A stretch of DNA of 64,000 nt. It comes from Adlercreutzia sp910585575. GTDB lineage: Bacteria; Actinomycetota; Coriobacteriia; Coriobacteriales; Eggerthellaceae. Position numbers and translations under genes: made by a program. Each line of letters opens with the position of its first letter. Position 1 is the first letter of the stretch. Positions 40,142 to 49,700 of the stretch are shown one piece after another. The stretch lies in the NCBI RefSeq assembly GCF_951801035.1, contig NZ_CATOKT010000005.1; one strand, written 5' to 3'. The notes beneath the pieces were generated by a model. The model saw nothing but the letters and a program-made list of their open reading frames with translations, was not told where the DNA came from and ran no database searches.

Positions 40142-40558
40142 TTATTCCGCGTTGCGGAACACCGTCGTGGTCATGCGGGCGATGCGCTTGCCGGTGTCGT
40201 CGGTGATGTCGGTGGTATAGAAGCCCAGACGGCGGCCGCCTTTGTCCACGTTGCACGTGGCAATGAGCTTTTTGCCCTTGGAGGCCGTGTAGTAGTCGAT
40301 GGAGCTGTTGATGGACACGCTCGGCTCCACGCCAACGTTACTGGCGATGGCCAGGGCAAAATCAGCCAGGGTGAACAGCGCACCGCCCATGACGATGCCC
40401 AGGGCGTTACGGTGGTGATCCTCGATGACCAGCTCAGCTACCCCGTGACCCACCGATCCTTCCACGATCTTACAGCCAATGGAAGCAGCGAATCGGTCGT
40501 GGCCGAAGAAGTCGTTCAGCTCTTCAAGGGTGGGATAATCGCTCAGTTGCTTTGCCAT
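40142..40558 (-). CDS. PaaI-type hotdog-fold thioesterase
   Basis: The 138-residue product fits the small hotdog thioesterases that hydrolyse acyl-CoA or aryl-CoA esters. The helix region NALGIVMGGALFTLADFALA matches the family pattern, with Met where many members have His in HGG. The later part SINSSIDYYTASKGKKLIA and ATCNVDKGGRRLGFYTTDI is also typical. AAGGAG sits 6 nt before the ATG. The substrate is unknown, and with Met at the HGG position the catalytic details may differ. It is probably transcribed alone. Confidence 0.88.
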   Translation of the reverse strand: MAKQLSDYPTLEELNDFFGHDRFAASIGCKIVEGSVGHGVAELVIEDHHRNALGIVMGGALFTLADFALAIASNVGVEPSVSINSSIDYYTASKGKKLIATCNVDKGGRRLGFYTTDITDDTGKRIARMTTTVFRNAE

Positions 40559-40637
40559 AGGTGCTCCTTTCGCAAAAACGGCGCCCGATACGGAGCGCCG
40601 TTCCTTATGTCGAGAACTTCTGAAACCGACCGCTTCC

Positions 40638-41861
40638 CTAGCCCTGGGACACCGGTGTGGCCGTAGCGGCGAACAGCTCCAGATACTGGCCGTCCTTCAC
40701 CGTAATGACTTGTTTGCCGCCGGGGATGACATAGACGCTCTCCTCAATGGAATCGTCGTCGAAGTCGAGGTCCTTCATCACGAAGGCCCCGCTATCGGCC
40801 GTGGCCACAGCCGCCGAGGGCTCATAGCTGGTAATAGTGTAACTGCCAGCGGGAATATCGATGCCCACGCGATAGCAGCCGTCGTTGTAGGGGCTCTTCG
40901 GCTCGAAGGAGGTAGCCGGAGCCGGATACATGGTCACGTCGGCACCGGGCTTGAACACGATGAGATCGCCCTCCTCAAGCTCGGTAAAGTAGTTGCCGAA
41001 ATACACGACGGAGTCGTCGACCTTGTAGTAGTTGGGGGTGTCGGAACCCTCGAACACATAGAAGTTGCTCTCAGCATCCTCGGCGCCTTCGAGGAAGTAG
41101 ACGCCCGCGGGAATCTGTCCCTTCGCGCCGACGGTGTAGATGCCCTCCTTGCACACAGCGCCCTCAGCGGGCTCGTTGGAAGGCACGCCGTTCGGGAACA
41201 TGACGCTCTTGATCTCATCGAGGGAATAGGTGCCGGCGGCCGTGCTCGGCTGATCGCCCTGCTGGCCATTGGGGTTTTGGCCATTATCGGAGCCGTTGCC
41301 GTCCTCATAGCCGTAACCGTAGTCATAGTTGTAGTCGCGATCGTTGCCCTCGCCCCGCTCGCCCAAATCGATTTCGGGATTAATGGGCGTAGCGTAGTTC
41401 GTGTCCGCGCGATCGAAGCTGGTTGCGGCCATAATGCCCGCGCAGCTGACGCAACCGCCCAGGCCGATGACAAGACCCACAGCCAGGCCCAGGAGGAACC
41501 ACGGCCAGCGGCGCTTCTGCTGAGGACCCGCCGGCTCGTAACCGTACGGGGCGGGCGCGCCGGCGTAAGGCGGCGTCGGCGGCACCGAGGATGGCTGATA
41601 GGCCGCCTGATACGGCGCCTGCGTCTGCTGGGGCTCAGGCTGCGGCGCAGCGGCATAGGGAGCATAGGCTGTCTGCGCGGGGTCGGGCTGCGTCGTCGGC
41701 TGCTGCGGCGCTGCCGCGTAGGGAGCGTAAGCCGCTTGCGCGGGCTCGGACTGCGGGGCCTGCGGCGCAGGCGTTACCTCGGGCTGCGGTACGGGCGCGG
41801 CAGGCGCGGAGTCAGACTGCGGCTGAACCGGCTGGCCGTCGAGGGGGTTGTTCTCATCCAT
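40638..41861 (-). CDS. Proline-rich single-pass membrane protein with paired GxYxVGxxIPAGxY motifs
   Basis: I start this 407-residue protein at ATG 41,861, preceded by CGGAG; the longer frame to 42,134 lies inside gltX. Residues 1-105 are Pro/Ala/Gln-rich and cytoplasmic, with a near repeat PAQxAYAPYAAAPQ. A membrane segment follows (WPWFLLGLAVGLVIGLGGC), then an Asn/Gly/Asp/Tyr-rich spacer. The extracellular part has two related units, GIYTVGAKGQIPAGVYFLEG and GCYRVGIDIPAGSYTITSY, each followed by beta-rich sequence ending in lines like VKDGQYLEL. The pattern is familiar from Gram-positive surface proteins of unknown function. It lies 62 nt after gltX, behind a terminator-like hairpin, so its expression may depend on readthrough. 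Confidence 0.75.
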   Translation of the reverse strand: MDENNPLDGQPVQPQSDSAPAAPVPQPEVTPAPQAPQSEPAQAAYAPYAAAPQQPTTQPDPAQTAYAPYAAAPQPEPQQTQAPYQAAYQPSSVPPTPPYAGAPAPYGYEPAGPQQKRRWPWFLLGLAVGLVIGLGGCVSCAGIMAATSFDRADTNYATPINPEIDLGERGEGNDRDYNYDYGYGYEDGNGSDNGQNPNGQQGDQPSTAAGTYSLDEIKSVMFPNGVPSNEPAEGAVCKEGIYTVGAKGQIPAGVYFLEGAEDAESNFYVFEGSDTPNYYKVDDSVVYFGNYFTELEEGDLIVFKPGADVTMYPAPATSFEPKSPYNDGCYRVGIDIPAGSYTITSYEPSAAVATADSGAFVMKDLDFDDDSIEESVYVIPGGKQVITVKDGQYLELFAATATPVSQG

Positions 41862-41896
41862 TGCATACTCCGTTTCTGAGTTCGTTGACAAGACAA

Positions 41897-41918
41897 GGGC
41901 CGCGCTTGCGCACGGCCC
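41897..41918 (-). terminator. gltX terminator or attenuator
   Basis: On the minus strand GGGCCGTGC pairs with GCGCGGCCC (one G-T pair) around a GCAA tetraloop and is followed by TTGTCTTG. It begins 6 nt after the gltX stop. No convincing promoter separates it from the next gene 36 bp on, so it may reduce rather than stop transcription. Confidence 0.7.
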
Positions 41919-41923
41919 GTTAA

Positions 41924-43546
41924 CTACGATTGATCGGAAAACACCTTGGCCGTCACGCCATCGATGCGGGCCACCACGTCCGCCGGATCCATCAGCATCA
42001 TGGCCTCGAACAGCGGCGGCGACACCATGTTGCCGCACACGGCCACGCGCAAAGGCTGGAACAGCAGCTTCGGCTTCAGGCCGGCCTCCTCGCCCTTGGC
42101 GCGGCACAGCTCTTCCAGCGCCTCGGCATCCCACGGGTTGTCATCGTTGGTCAGCACTTCGCGGCAGATAGCCAGCGCCTCGTCGGCGCGAGCGCCTTCC
42201 TTCAGCAGCACCTTCTGCACGCTCTTCTCGTCGAGTACCACCGAGTCGCCCCAGAACAGGAAGGCCAGCTTGGCGGGAATCTCGTCCAAGTGATTCAGGC
42301 GCTCGGCCACCAAGGGGTACATGGCCTGATAGAACTCGGGGTCGTCGTCGACGTCGGCCAGGCAGGCCTGCCAGGTTTCCTCGTCGACGCCTTCGCCGGG
42401 AATGCGCAGCTCGGCCGCAGCCGCCGCTTGCTCCTCCTTGGTGGGCGTGGGCACCACCGTGATGCCGTCGGCCACATTCGAGCCATCGAGATTCGTCTGG
42501 GCCAGCCACGGCTTGGCGGCTTCCACCCAGGCCTCAGCGCCCATGTCGCGGATGTACACGCCGTTCATCCAGTCGAGCTTCTTCTCGTCGAAGATAGAGT
42601 GCTTCTTGGTGATGCGGTCGAGGCTGAACTCGCGACACAACTCCTCGGGCGGGATGATGGTGGTCTCGCCGTCGAGGGACCAGCCCAAAAGCGCCAGGAA
42701 GTTCACCAGGGCGTCGGGCAGATAGCCGCGGTCGCGGTACTCCTCCACGTTGGTGGCGCCGTGGCGCTTCGACAGCTTCTTGCCGTCGGCGCCCAGGATC
42801 ATGGACAAGTGCGCGAACAGCGGCACTTCGGCGTCCAAAGCCTCGTAGATGAGCACCTGGCGCGGCGTGTTGGACAGATGGTCGTCGCCGCGGATGACGT
42901 GGGTGATACCCATGTTCACATCGTCGCACACTACGGCAAAGTTATAGGTGAACGTGCCGTCGGTGCGGCGCAGAATCATGTCGTCCATGACCTCGATGGG
43001 GAAGCTCATGGACCCATAGACCGCGTCCTCGAACTCCACCGGGCCATGGTCGTCGGGCACCTTGAGGCGCCAGGTATGGGGCTCGCCGGCCTCGATGCGG
43101 GCACGGGCCTCGTCGGCCGGAATGCTGCGACAGGTGCGGTCGTAGCCCGCATAGCCGCCCTCCGTCTGCTCAGCCGCGGCGCGCTTGGCGTCCAGCTCTT
43201 CCTTCGTGCAGAAGCACGGGTAGGCCGCATCGGCCTCGATGAGCTTTTGGAGCGCCGCCTCGTAGGTGTCGGTGCGCTGGGTCTGGAAGTAGGGGCCGCA
43301 GGGTCCGCCCACCTCGGGGCCCTCGTCCCAATCAAGGCCCATCCACTTCAGGGCGCGCAGAATGATCTGGGTGTTCTCCTCGGTGGAACGCTCGGGATCG
43401 GTGTCCTCGATGCGCAGCACGAAGGTGCCGCCCATGGTGCGGGCGAAGGCCCAGTTGTAAATGGCCGTGCGGGCGCCGCCGATGTGCAGCTTGCCCGTAG
43501 GAGAAGGCGCGAAGCGAACGCGCACCGGTTTCGTAGAATCAGTCAT
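41924..43546 (-). CDS. gltX: Glutamate--tRNA ligase
   Basis: GltX charges tRNA(Glu) with glutamate and belongs to the class I synthetases. The 540-residue protein has the HIGH-type motif RFAPSPTGKLHIGGART (HIGG at 21-24), LRIEDTDPERS at 44-54, and GLDWDEGPEVGGPCGPYFQTQR at 70-91. A CFC...C pattern (residues 111, 113, 139) resembles the zinc site of GluRS, and the KMSKS-type motif is KLSKRHG at 257-263. GAGG precedes the ATG by 6 nt. An extended -10 promoter lies about 40 bp upstream of the start, and a GNRA-loop terminator lies 6 nt after the stop. Length and motifs are normal. Confidence 0.97.
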   Translation of the reverse strand: MTDSTKPVRVRFAPSPTGKLHIGGARTAIYNWAFARTMGGTFVLRIEDTDPERSTEENTQIILRALKWMGLDWDEGPEVGGPCGPYFQTQRTDTYEAALQKLIEADAAYPCFCTKEELDAKRAAAEQTEGGYAGYDRTCRSIPADEARARIEAGEPHTWRLKVPDDHGPVEFEDAVYGSMSFPIEVMDDMILRRTDGTFTYNFAVVCDDVNMGITHVIRGDDHLSNTPRQVLIYEALDAEVPLFAHLSMILGADGKKLSKRHGATNVEEYRDRGYLPDALVNFLALLGWSLDGETTIIPPEELCREFSLDRITKKHSIFDEKKLDWMNGVYIRDMGAEAWVEAAKPWLAQTNLDGSNVADGITVVPTPTKEEQAAAAAELRIPGEGVDEETWQACLADVDDDPEFYQAMYPLVAERLNHLDEIPAKLAFLFWGDSVVLDEKSVQKVLLKEGARADEALAICREVLTNDDNPWDAEALEELCRAKGEEAGLKPKLLFQPLRVAVCGNMVSPPLFEAMMLMDPADVVARIDGVTAKVFSDQS

Positions 43547-43585
43547 ACATGCCTCGAAAAACTAAGGGGCGAATAATCCGCGCCC

Positions 43586-43594
43586 AGTATATCA
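43586..43594 (-). promoter_or_regulatory. Extended -10 promoter of gltX
   Basis: TGA-TATACT on the minus strand (43,594-43,586) gives a start near 43,579 and a leader of about 33 nt. There is no good -35. It has the same form as the elements before priA and the ATP-grasp gene. Confidence 0.5.
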
Positions 43595-43667
43595 CGGCCG
43601 ATCACCGCCCCCGAAAACCCCCAACAACCCTTCAGATTGGGAAAGATGGCGACCACCTAAAACAAGA

Positions 43668-43701
43668 AGAGGCGGTGATCCTTGCAAGGATCACCGCCTC
43701 T
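43668..43701 (-). terminator. Terminator of giant 2
   Basis: A perfect 34-nt palindrome, with 16-bp arms 43,668-43,683 and 43,686-43,701 and TTGCAA at the tip, followed on the minus strand by TCTTGTTTTAGG. It begins about 30 nt after the giant 2 stop codon, so it is a textbook intrinsic terminator that separates giant 2 from gltX. Confidence 0.9.
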
Positions 43702-43731
43702 AGCCCGAAGGAGTTCGCTTCTAACCGGCGC

Positions 43732-46700
43732 CTATTCGCTTGTCCTTGCGGACTCTTGCTGGCGTTTCCGGACACGGCGCGCCGTCACAATGCCGCCGGC
43801 CGAAAGCAGGAGCAGCAAGAGCAGGAACAGCAGTTGCCCCGCATCGCCCGTCTGCGGCAACAACGCCCGCATGAGCGTGGTCGCCCAGTCTGTTTCGATC
43901 AACTGGGTAACCCAGCCATCCGGATCATCCGGGTTATCGGGATCTATGGGACCGCCCGTTTCCGGAACGCTCTTGGGGTCGAACCAGAAGCCAAAGTCAA
44001 CGGAACGACCGGCCTCTCGCGTCCAGTTGAAGGGCTCGAGTTGGGTTGTCAGCTGTCCGTAGGCGTTAACCACCCCGGCGCCCAGCAGCACGTAGGTGCC
44101 GTAGGCCTCCGTGACTCCCTCGGGCGAATCTTCGTCACCCAAGGGCGCCAGATCGTTATCGAGGTTAGCGTCATCGCCCTGCTTAAGCGGAACGTAATGC
44201 GCTTCTTCATCCTTCGCGACGCGAATACGATAGCGGTAGGGACGGCCCGCCGCATCCGCCACGGGAAGGCCCTCGAAGGCGTAACAACCGTCTGCGTCGG
44301 TTTGAGCCTCAGCCACCGTCTCCCATACCGGCTCGGACTCAGGTGACTCTTCGTCGCCTTCAGAGCCAGCGGCTGCGTCGGCGCCAGAAGCAGCGGAGTC
44401 ATCCTCGCCCTGCGCGCCGTCCGTCCCATTGCCAGAGACCGGCCCCTCTTCCTCGGCGGCGTCCACCGCATCGCCAGGGACGGGCTCTTCCTCCGCAGTG
44501 GCATCTGCAGCCAGTGCCATCACGGATTCCACCCCTTCTTCTGCATCGGGCTCGGGATTCGGCTCAGGGTCAGGCTCCGGATCGGGCTCAGGCACGGGAT
44601 CAGGTTCGGGACTAGGCTCAGGGTCAGGATTAGGCTCTGGCTCGGGCGCCGGCGCCGGGTCAGGCTCGGGCTCGGGATTCGGCTCAGGGTCAGGTTTCGG
44701 CTCAGGAGCCGGCGCTGAATCAGGCGCCGACTCCGCTTCCTTTGCCATGGGCTCGCCCTCAGCGTCCAGATTGGCGCCGGGGTCTCCGTCGGTCTTCAAC
44801 ACGCCCAGAAGCTCTTCGCCCTCAACGCCTGTTTCGACAGACCGCTCCAGAGTGGCCTTAACGTTTTTGATGCCTACTTCCGTTTCGTCCTGAATACCGT
44901 CGCGATCGAAGTCGCGCCAGGCTCGGCCGCTGATGACGGCGGCCCGCCAGGGCACCAGACCCGCATCGTTGGCCAAGCTGGAGCGGGTCCAGTGAACCGA
45001 CCAATCGTCTCCGTCAAGGCCCGGTGCCTTCACCGGATTGCCCGTCTCGTTGTCCGAGGCCGGCGCCGCCAGAACAATCAGACCGCGCGTCGGATCGTCA
45101 GGCGCAACGCGCGTGGTCATCTCGTCCAGATCGGAGTCGATGTCGTCGGAGCCTCGGTTCATCTTGGTGACCGAATAACCCCCGGGAAGCGACGGCAGGT
45201 TGACGCGGTAGCCGAACACGACGTCGACGGCCTCGCCTTCAACCTCGATGGTCCCCGTCGATTCCAAATCGGTGAAGCGCCACAGGCCCGCAGCGTCGGT
45301 TTGGGCCACGCGCTTGCCGGCGCCGTCGCCGAAGGAGGCGTCGAACATCCAACGCGGCGCAGCCGCGGGAGCCAACTCCTCAGCGTCATTCGCTTCATCG
45401 CCCTCGCTGGTCTCATCGTCCGGGGCCTCCGGCGTCGAGGCATCGCCATCAGGCGCGGACGCATCTTCCTCACCTGGTTCGTTCTCTCCAGGCACCGGGG
45501 ACTCGTCCGCGCTCAGCACCTGTATATCACCAGTGTCGTCAGCACCCTCGGCGCCTTCTCCGCCCTCTTCGGCCGGTTCGTCTTCCTCGGCGGGGGCAGC
45601 GTACCAGTAGCGGGTCAGCTCAACAGTAACGTTGGCGATGCCGGGCTCGTCAGTCTGCCGCACGCCGTCGTAGTCATCACGCCACACGTTGCCCTCGATC
45701 ATCAGCGGCGTGAAGCCACCGTTCATGGCCAGCTGCGAGGAGGCGCTGGACACGTCGAATCCGCGCACTTTATGCTCATCGGAGCTGCCGGCCACGATGG
45801 GATTGGCCAGCACCAAGCGACCGTCCACCGCGCGGCTGCCATCCGTGACGGCTACATTGTCGGCACGCCACTGGATGGGGTACCACTGGTCGTCGTAGCC
45901 CAATCGCTCATCGGCATCCTGGGGTGCCACAGCCTTAGAAGAGAGCGCCTCGTCGCCGCCCTGCTCCCGTTCGCTCACCCGCTGGTAGTCCACGCCATGG
46001 CCATCGCTGTTGTCGTTTTGCACTTCGACGGTATAGCCCATGAGGAAGGGCTTGACGGCCAGATCTTCCTGTGCATCCGGATAACGCTCGGCGATAACAT
46101 CGGGGTCGAGCTTCAAGTACGAAAGCTGGTTGGTGAACGAATAGCGACCCGAGGCATCCGTGAAGGTCTCCTCGGTGTCTTCGAGGCGCACCCACGTGGT
46201 GTTGTCGACATCCAGATACCACTTGATCAGCTTCACCCGTTTGTCGACCAGCGGCTCCTCGCCGGCGTCGCGCACGCCGTCATGATCGAGATCCGACCAC
46301 AGCACGCCGGCAATCTCGGCGCGGTTGGGGTTCTCCACCATGCCGTCGTTGTTGGCGCGATCGGCAGATTTCGCCAGGTCGTAGGGGTAGTCCATCAATG
46401 CCGGCGCAGCAAGGGCGCTGGCCAGCAGCCCATCGAACGCCGCCACGGACGCCATGCCGTCCTGGTTGGGATTGTTAGCCGGGGCGGCTCCTACCACGTT
46501 ATCGGGCAGCGAACCGCTATCGCGGCGATCAAGCAGCACGTCGTACTCACGGCGCTGGGGATCCATCAGGTAGGCGTCCGAATAGCGCAGGTCGGAATCA
46601 ACCGTGAAGTCAGAGCCCTGGCGGTACTTGCCAATAAGGTAGGTGTAGCGCAAATCGGGATCGACGGTAACGCGCACGCGATAGGCGAACACCGTCACCG

Positions 46701-49700
46701 AGCCATCGGCTTCCACCTGCTGGGTAGGCAGGTCCGCGAAACAATAGCGGCCGTTCGCATCCGTGAACGTGCTGTGCCCGGCTCGGTCGGAGCCGATGCC
46801 CTTCTGGGGATGATCGTCATAGGCGCCCCAGGCGTCGACGGTGTCCGCAGCCGTCGAGGCAACCTCGGCGACGGCCGCGGGTTCGCCCTCGCTGTCGCTG
46901 CCGTCTTCACCGTTGCCGCCCTCAGCGCCAGCACCGGCCTCAGCGCCATCGCCAGGATTGCCCGTCTCACCGCCGTTGCCATCGCCCGTATCGGCACCAT
47001 TGCCTGAGCCGTCAGCCTCGCCGCTGTGGCCGTTGTCCGGATCCGAACCTTCGCCAGATTCGCCAGCATCGCCGGTGTCTCCCCCGGTCTCGGTATCTCC
47101 ACCGCCCACGGGGTTGTATACCAGATAATCGGGGTCGTTTTCCCAGTCGGGATACCACGCCGGGTCGCGCTGCCAGCCGTCACCGTCGCCGTCGCTGTTC
47201 AGCGGGTCGGGAATGTAGCGCTCCAGCGTCACGCGAATGCCGCCGACGCCAGCCTCGTTGGCGCTGTGCATGCCGTCATTGTCCGGATCTTCCCACAGAT
47301 AGCCCTCGATATCGGCCACAGGACGCTTGAGCTGGCCTGCGTCGCCACCGCGCACCCACAGTGCCCCGTCGCGTTCTTCGGCGTCGTCACGCACCCGCAA
47401 CCAGTCAAAAGCCGTAGGCAGCGCCGAAGGTGCGTCGAGGCCACCGAGGGTCATCTGGGAATACTGCCCCGCACGGGCCAACGGCACCGTGGCCGCCAGA
47501 ATCACCTGGCCCTCATGGGCGCGCTTTACCGTCGTCGCCCCTACGATCTCGCGATCGACCAGAGCAAGGCTTTCCGTATCTAGCACGTCGGAGTCGATGG
47601 CCAAGCTTGCCACGGTACCCTCATGGGGCCGCGTAGCGAGCCACGGCTCCCCTACTGGGTCGCCGGTAGTCGGATCGACGTCTTGATGCAGCGACACCAG
47701 GCGCACGCGGTAAGCGGCCAGGTACTGCACCCCGTCGTCCGTGGTGTAGGCCGTAGGCAGATCGCCGAAGGCGTAGCGGCCTTCGTCATCGGTAAGCACC
47801 ATGAGCTCGCCCGGCAGCAGGCCGGCGCTATCGGGAGTCGCTGCTGCTGGATCAGTTCCAGCCGGCGCCGGCGTTCCCACCGTGGCCCCCGGGGCAACCC
47901 CCGTCGTGCGTTTGTCGACGCCGAAGTCGACGTTGCGGAACCAGTGGCTCCCTCCATCCTCGAGATTCGTACGGGAGGCGTCATAGTACCACTGGGTGAG
48001 CACGACGCGCTCGCCCGCAAGACCCGGCTCGCTGGCCGCCCAAGCTCCCGCGGCATCCTTGGCCTGCAAGCCGTCTGCGTTGGCGTCATTCCACACGCGA
48101 CCGGAAATGCCCGCCGTGGGCACTTTCACCATACCGGCATCCCACTGGTCGTAGCGCTGAGCATTCAGCAAATCGAAGCGATAGCTTCCGCCATTCGGCA
48201 CGTTGACCGTCACCACATTGGCCGGATCGGATTTACCGACCATCTCAAGGCCGGCCATCACGATCATCGAGTCGAAGAACACGCCGTTGGCCAGATCGAT
48301 ACCTGCATGGGATCCGCTCTCATTGAAGTAGTACACCGGCTCCAGTCCGCGCGCCTCGGGGTTGAGCTGGGCGCTATCGACACCCATCAGGGGCAGCGTG
48401 CAGATATCGGAATCAAGGAGATCGTCCGAGGCGCCCGTCACGGTACGCGCGTTGTCGCGCAAGGTGAAGCTCCACATATCCGGCAGCGATGCCACATCTT
48501 CCGCATCGATGCGCAGACGATAGCCGGCCAAGTAGCGATCCTTCATGTCGTCGGGCTTGCCCGGGGTGTCGTCAAGCGGATCCACCACATAGGTGGCCAG
48601 GCCCTTGAACACGTAGACACCCGCGTTGTTGGTCACTTCAGTGGGGAACTCGCGGTTCGTCAGCGACCAGCCACCACGGCCGGCTCCGTTCGCGTTCGGA
48701 TTCCACCAATACTGCTCGGCGGTCAGCTTCACGCCCGCAATGCCACGGTCGCTGATCTCTGCCTGGTGGCCGTCGTAATCCTCGTCCTCCCAGATCTTAT
48801 TGCCCAAAAAGCCCTTCGTTCCATCGACGAAGCCAAGGGCCAGCTTGCGGTACACCTCGTATCCGCGCCATTCCTCTCCCTGCTCGTACACGGCATGACC
48901 CTGGGCATTAACGGGTACCTGAGCCTGGAAGGGATGGGTATCGTACTCCGTATCGCCATTGGGCATCGCAGTGATGATAAGGTCGTTGTCGAATAGCGTC
49001 TGGCTCTCATCAGGCCAGAGCAGCGGGTTCTGTGTGAAAATATAAGGCGTCGGCTTGATGAAGCGCGAGGTGACGCTGTCGGTGCAGCGCACTACGTAGG
49101 AACGACCGGGCTTCAACATGAACGAGAAAAGACCATCCGCCTCGGTCAGAATTTCCGCGGGCTCCCCGTTGGCGTCGAGGGCCACCGCTTCTTGCACAAC
49201 GCCGGTTTTTTCGTCGTACTCATGCACCGTTACCCACATGCCGCCGATGCGCTGCTCCATGAATGTCGCCTCGGGGTCCGCCGCACTCGAACTCTCCTGA
49301 TGATCCATGTAGCCGTCGATATAACTCAAATCGATTTCCTGGCCCTCGGCGAAGGTGCAGTCCGGCTGGGCCTCGGCCAGACGGTCATCGCGGAACACCG
49401 TGCCCTCGTACACCACAGGACGGGCGATACCCACATCGTAGCTCATGGCCTTGGCATCATAGACACGGTGGGCTCCATCAGGGTTCATGTAGCGATCATA
49501 GGCCAGATCCTTGAAAGAATCCTGCTCGTAGGCCACTTCGTCGATGGTGATCGGATTCTCCGTGGTCACCACCAGGCGCGCTTCGTTCTCGGGCGTGGCG
49601 GGATCATCGGGGATGCGCTCCACCCGCACCGGGTTATCGCGATCGGGTCCGATCATCTTCGTGGTCACCGAATAGGCCGAGTACTCCGCCGGGAAGGTAT

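Noticed and set aside
41862..42134. N-terminal extension of the proline-rich membrane protein
   Set aside because: It overlaps gltX in another frame, is Arg/Gly-rich shadow sequence, and the internal ATG has a ribosome site.
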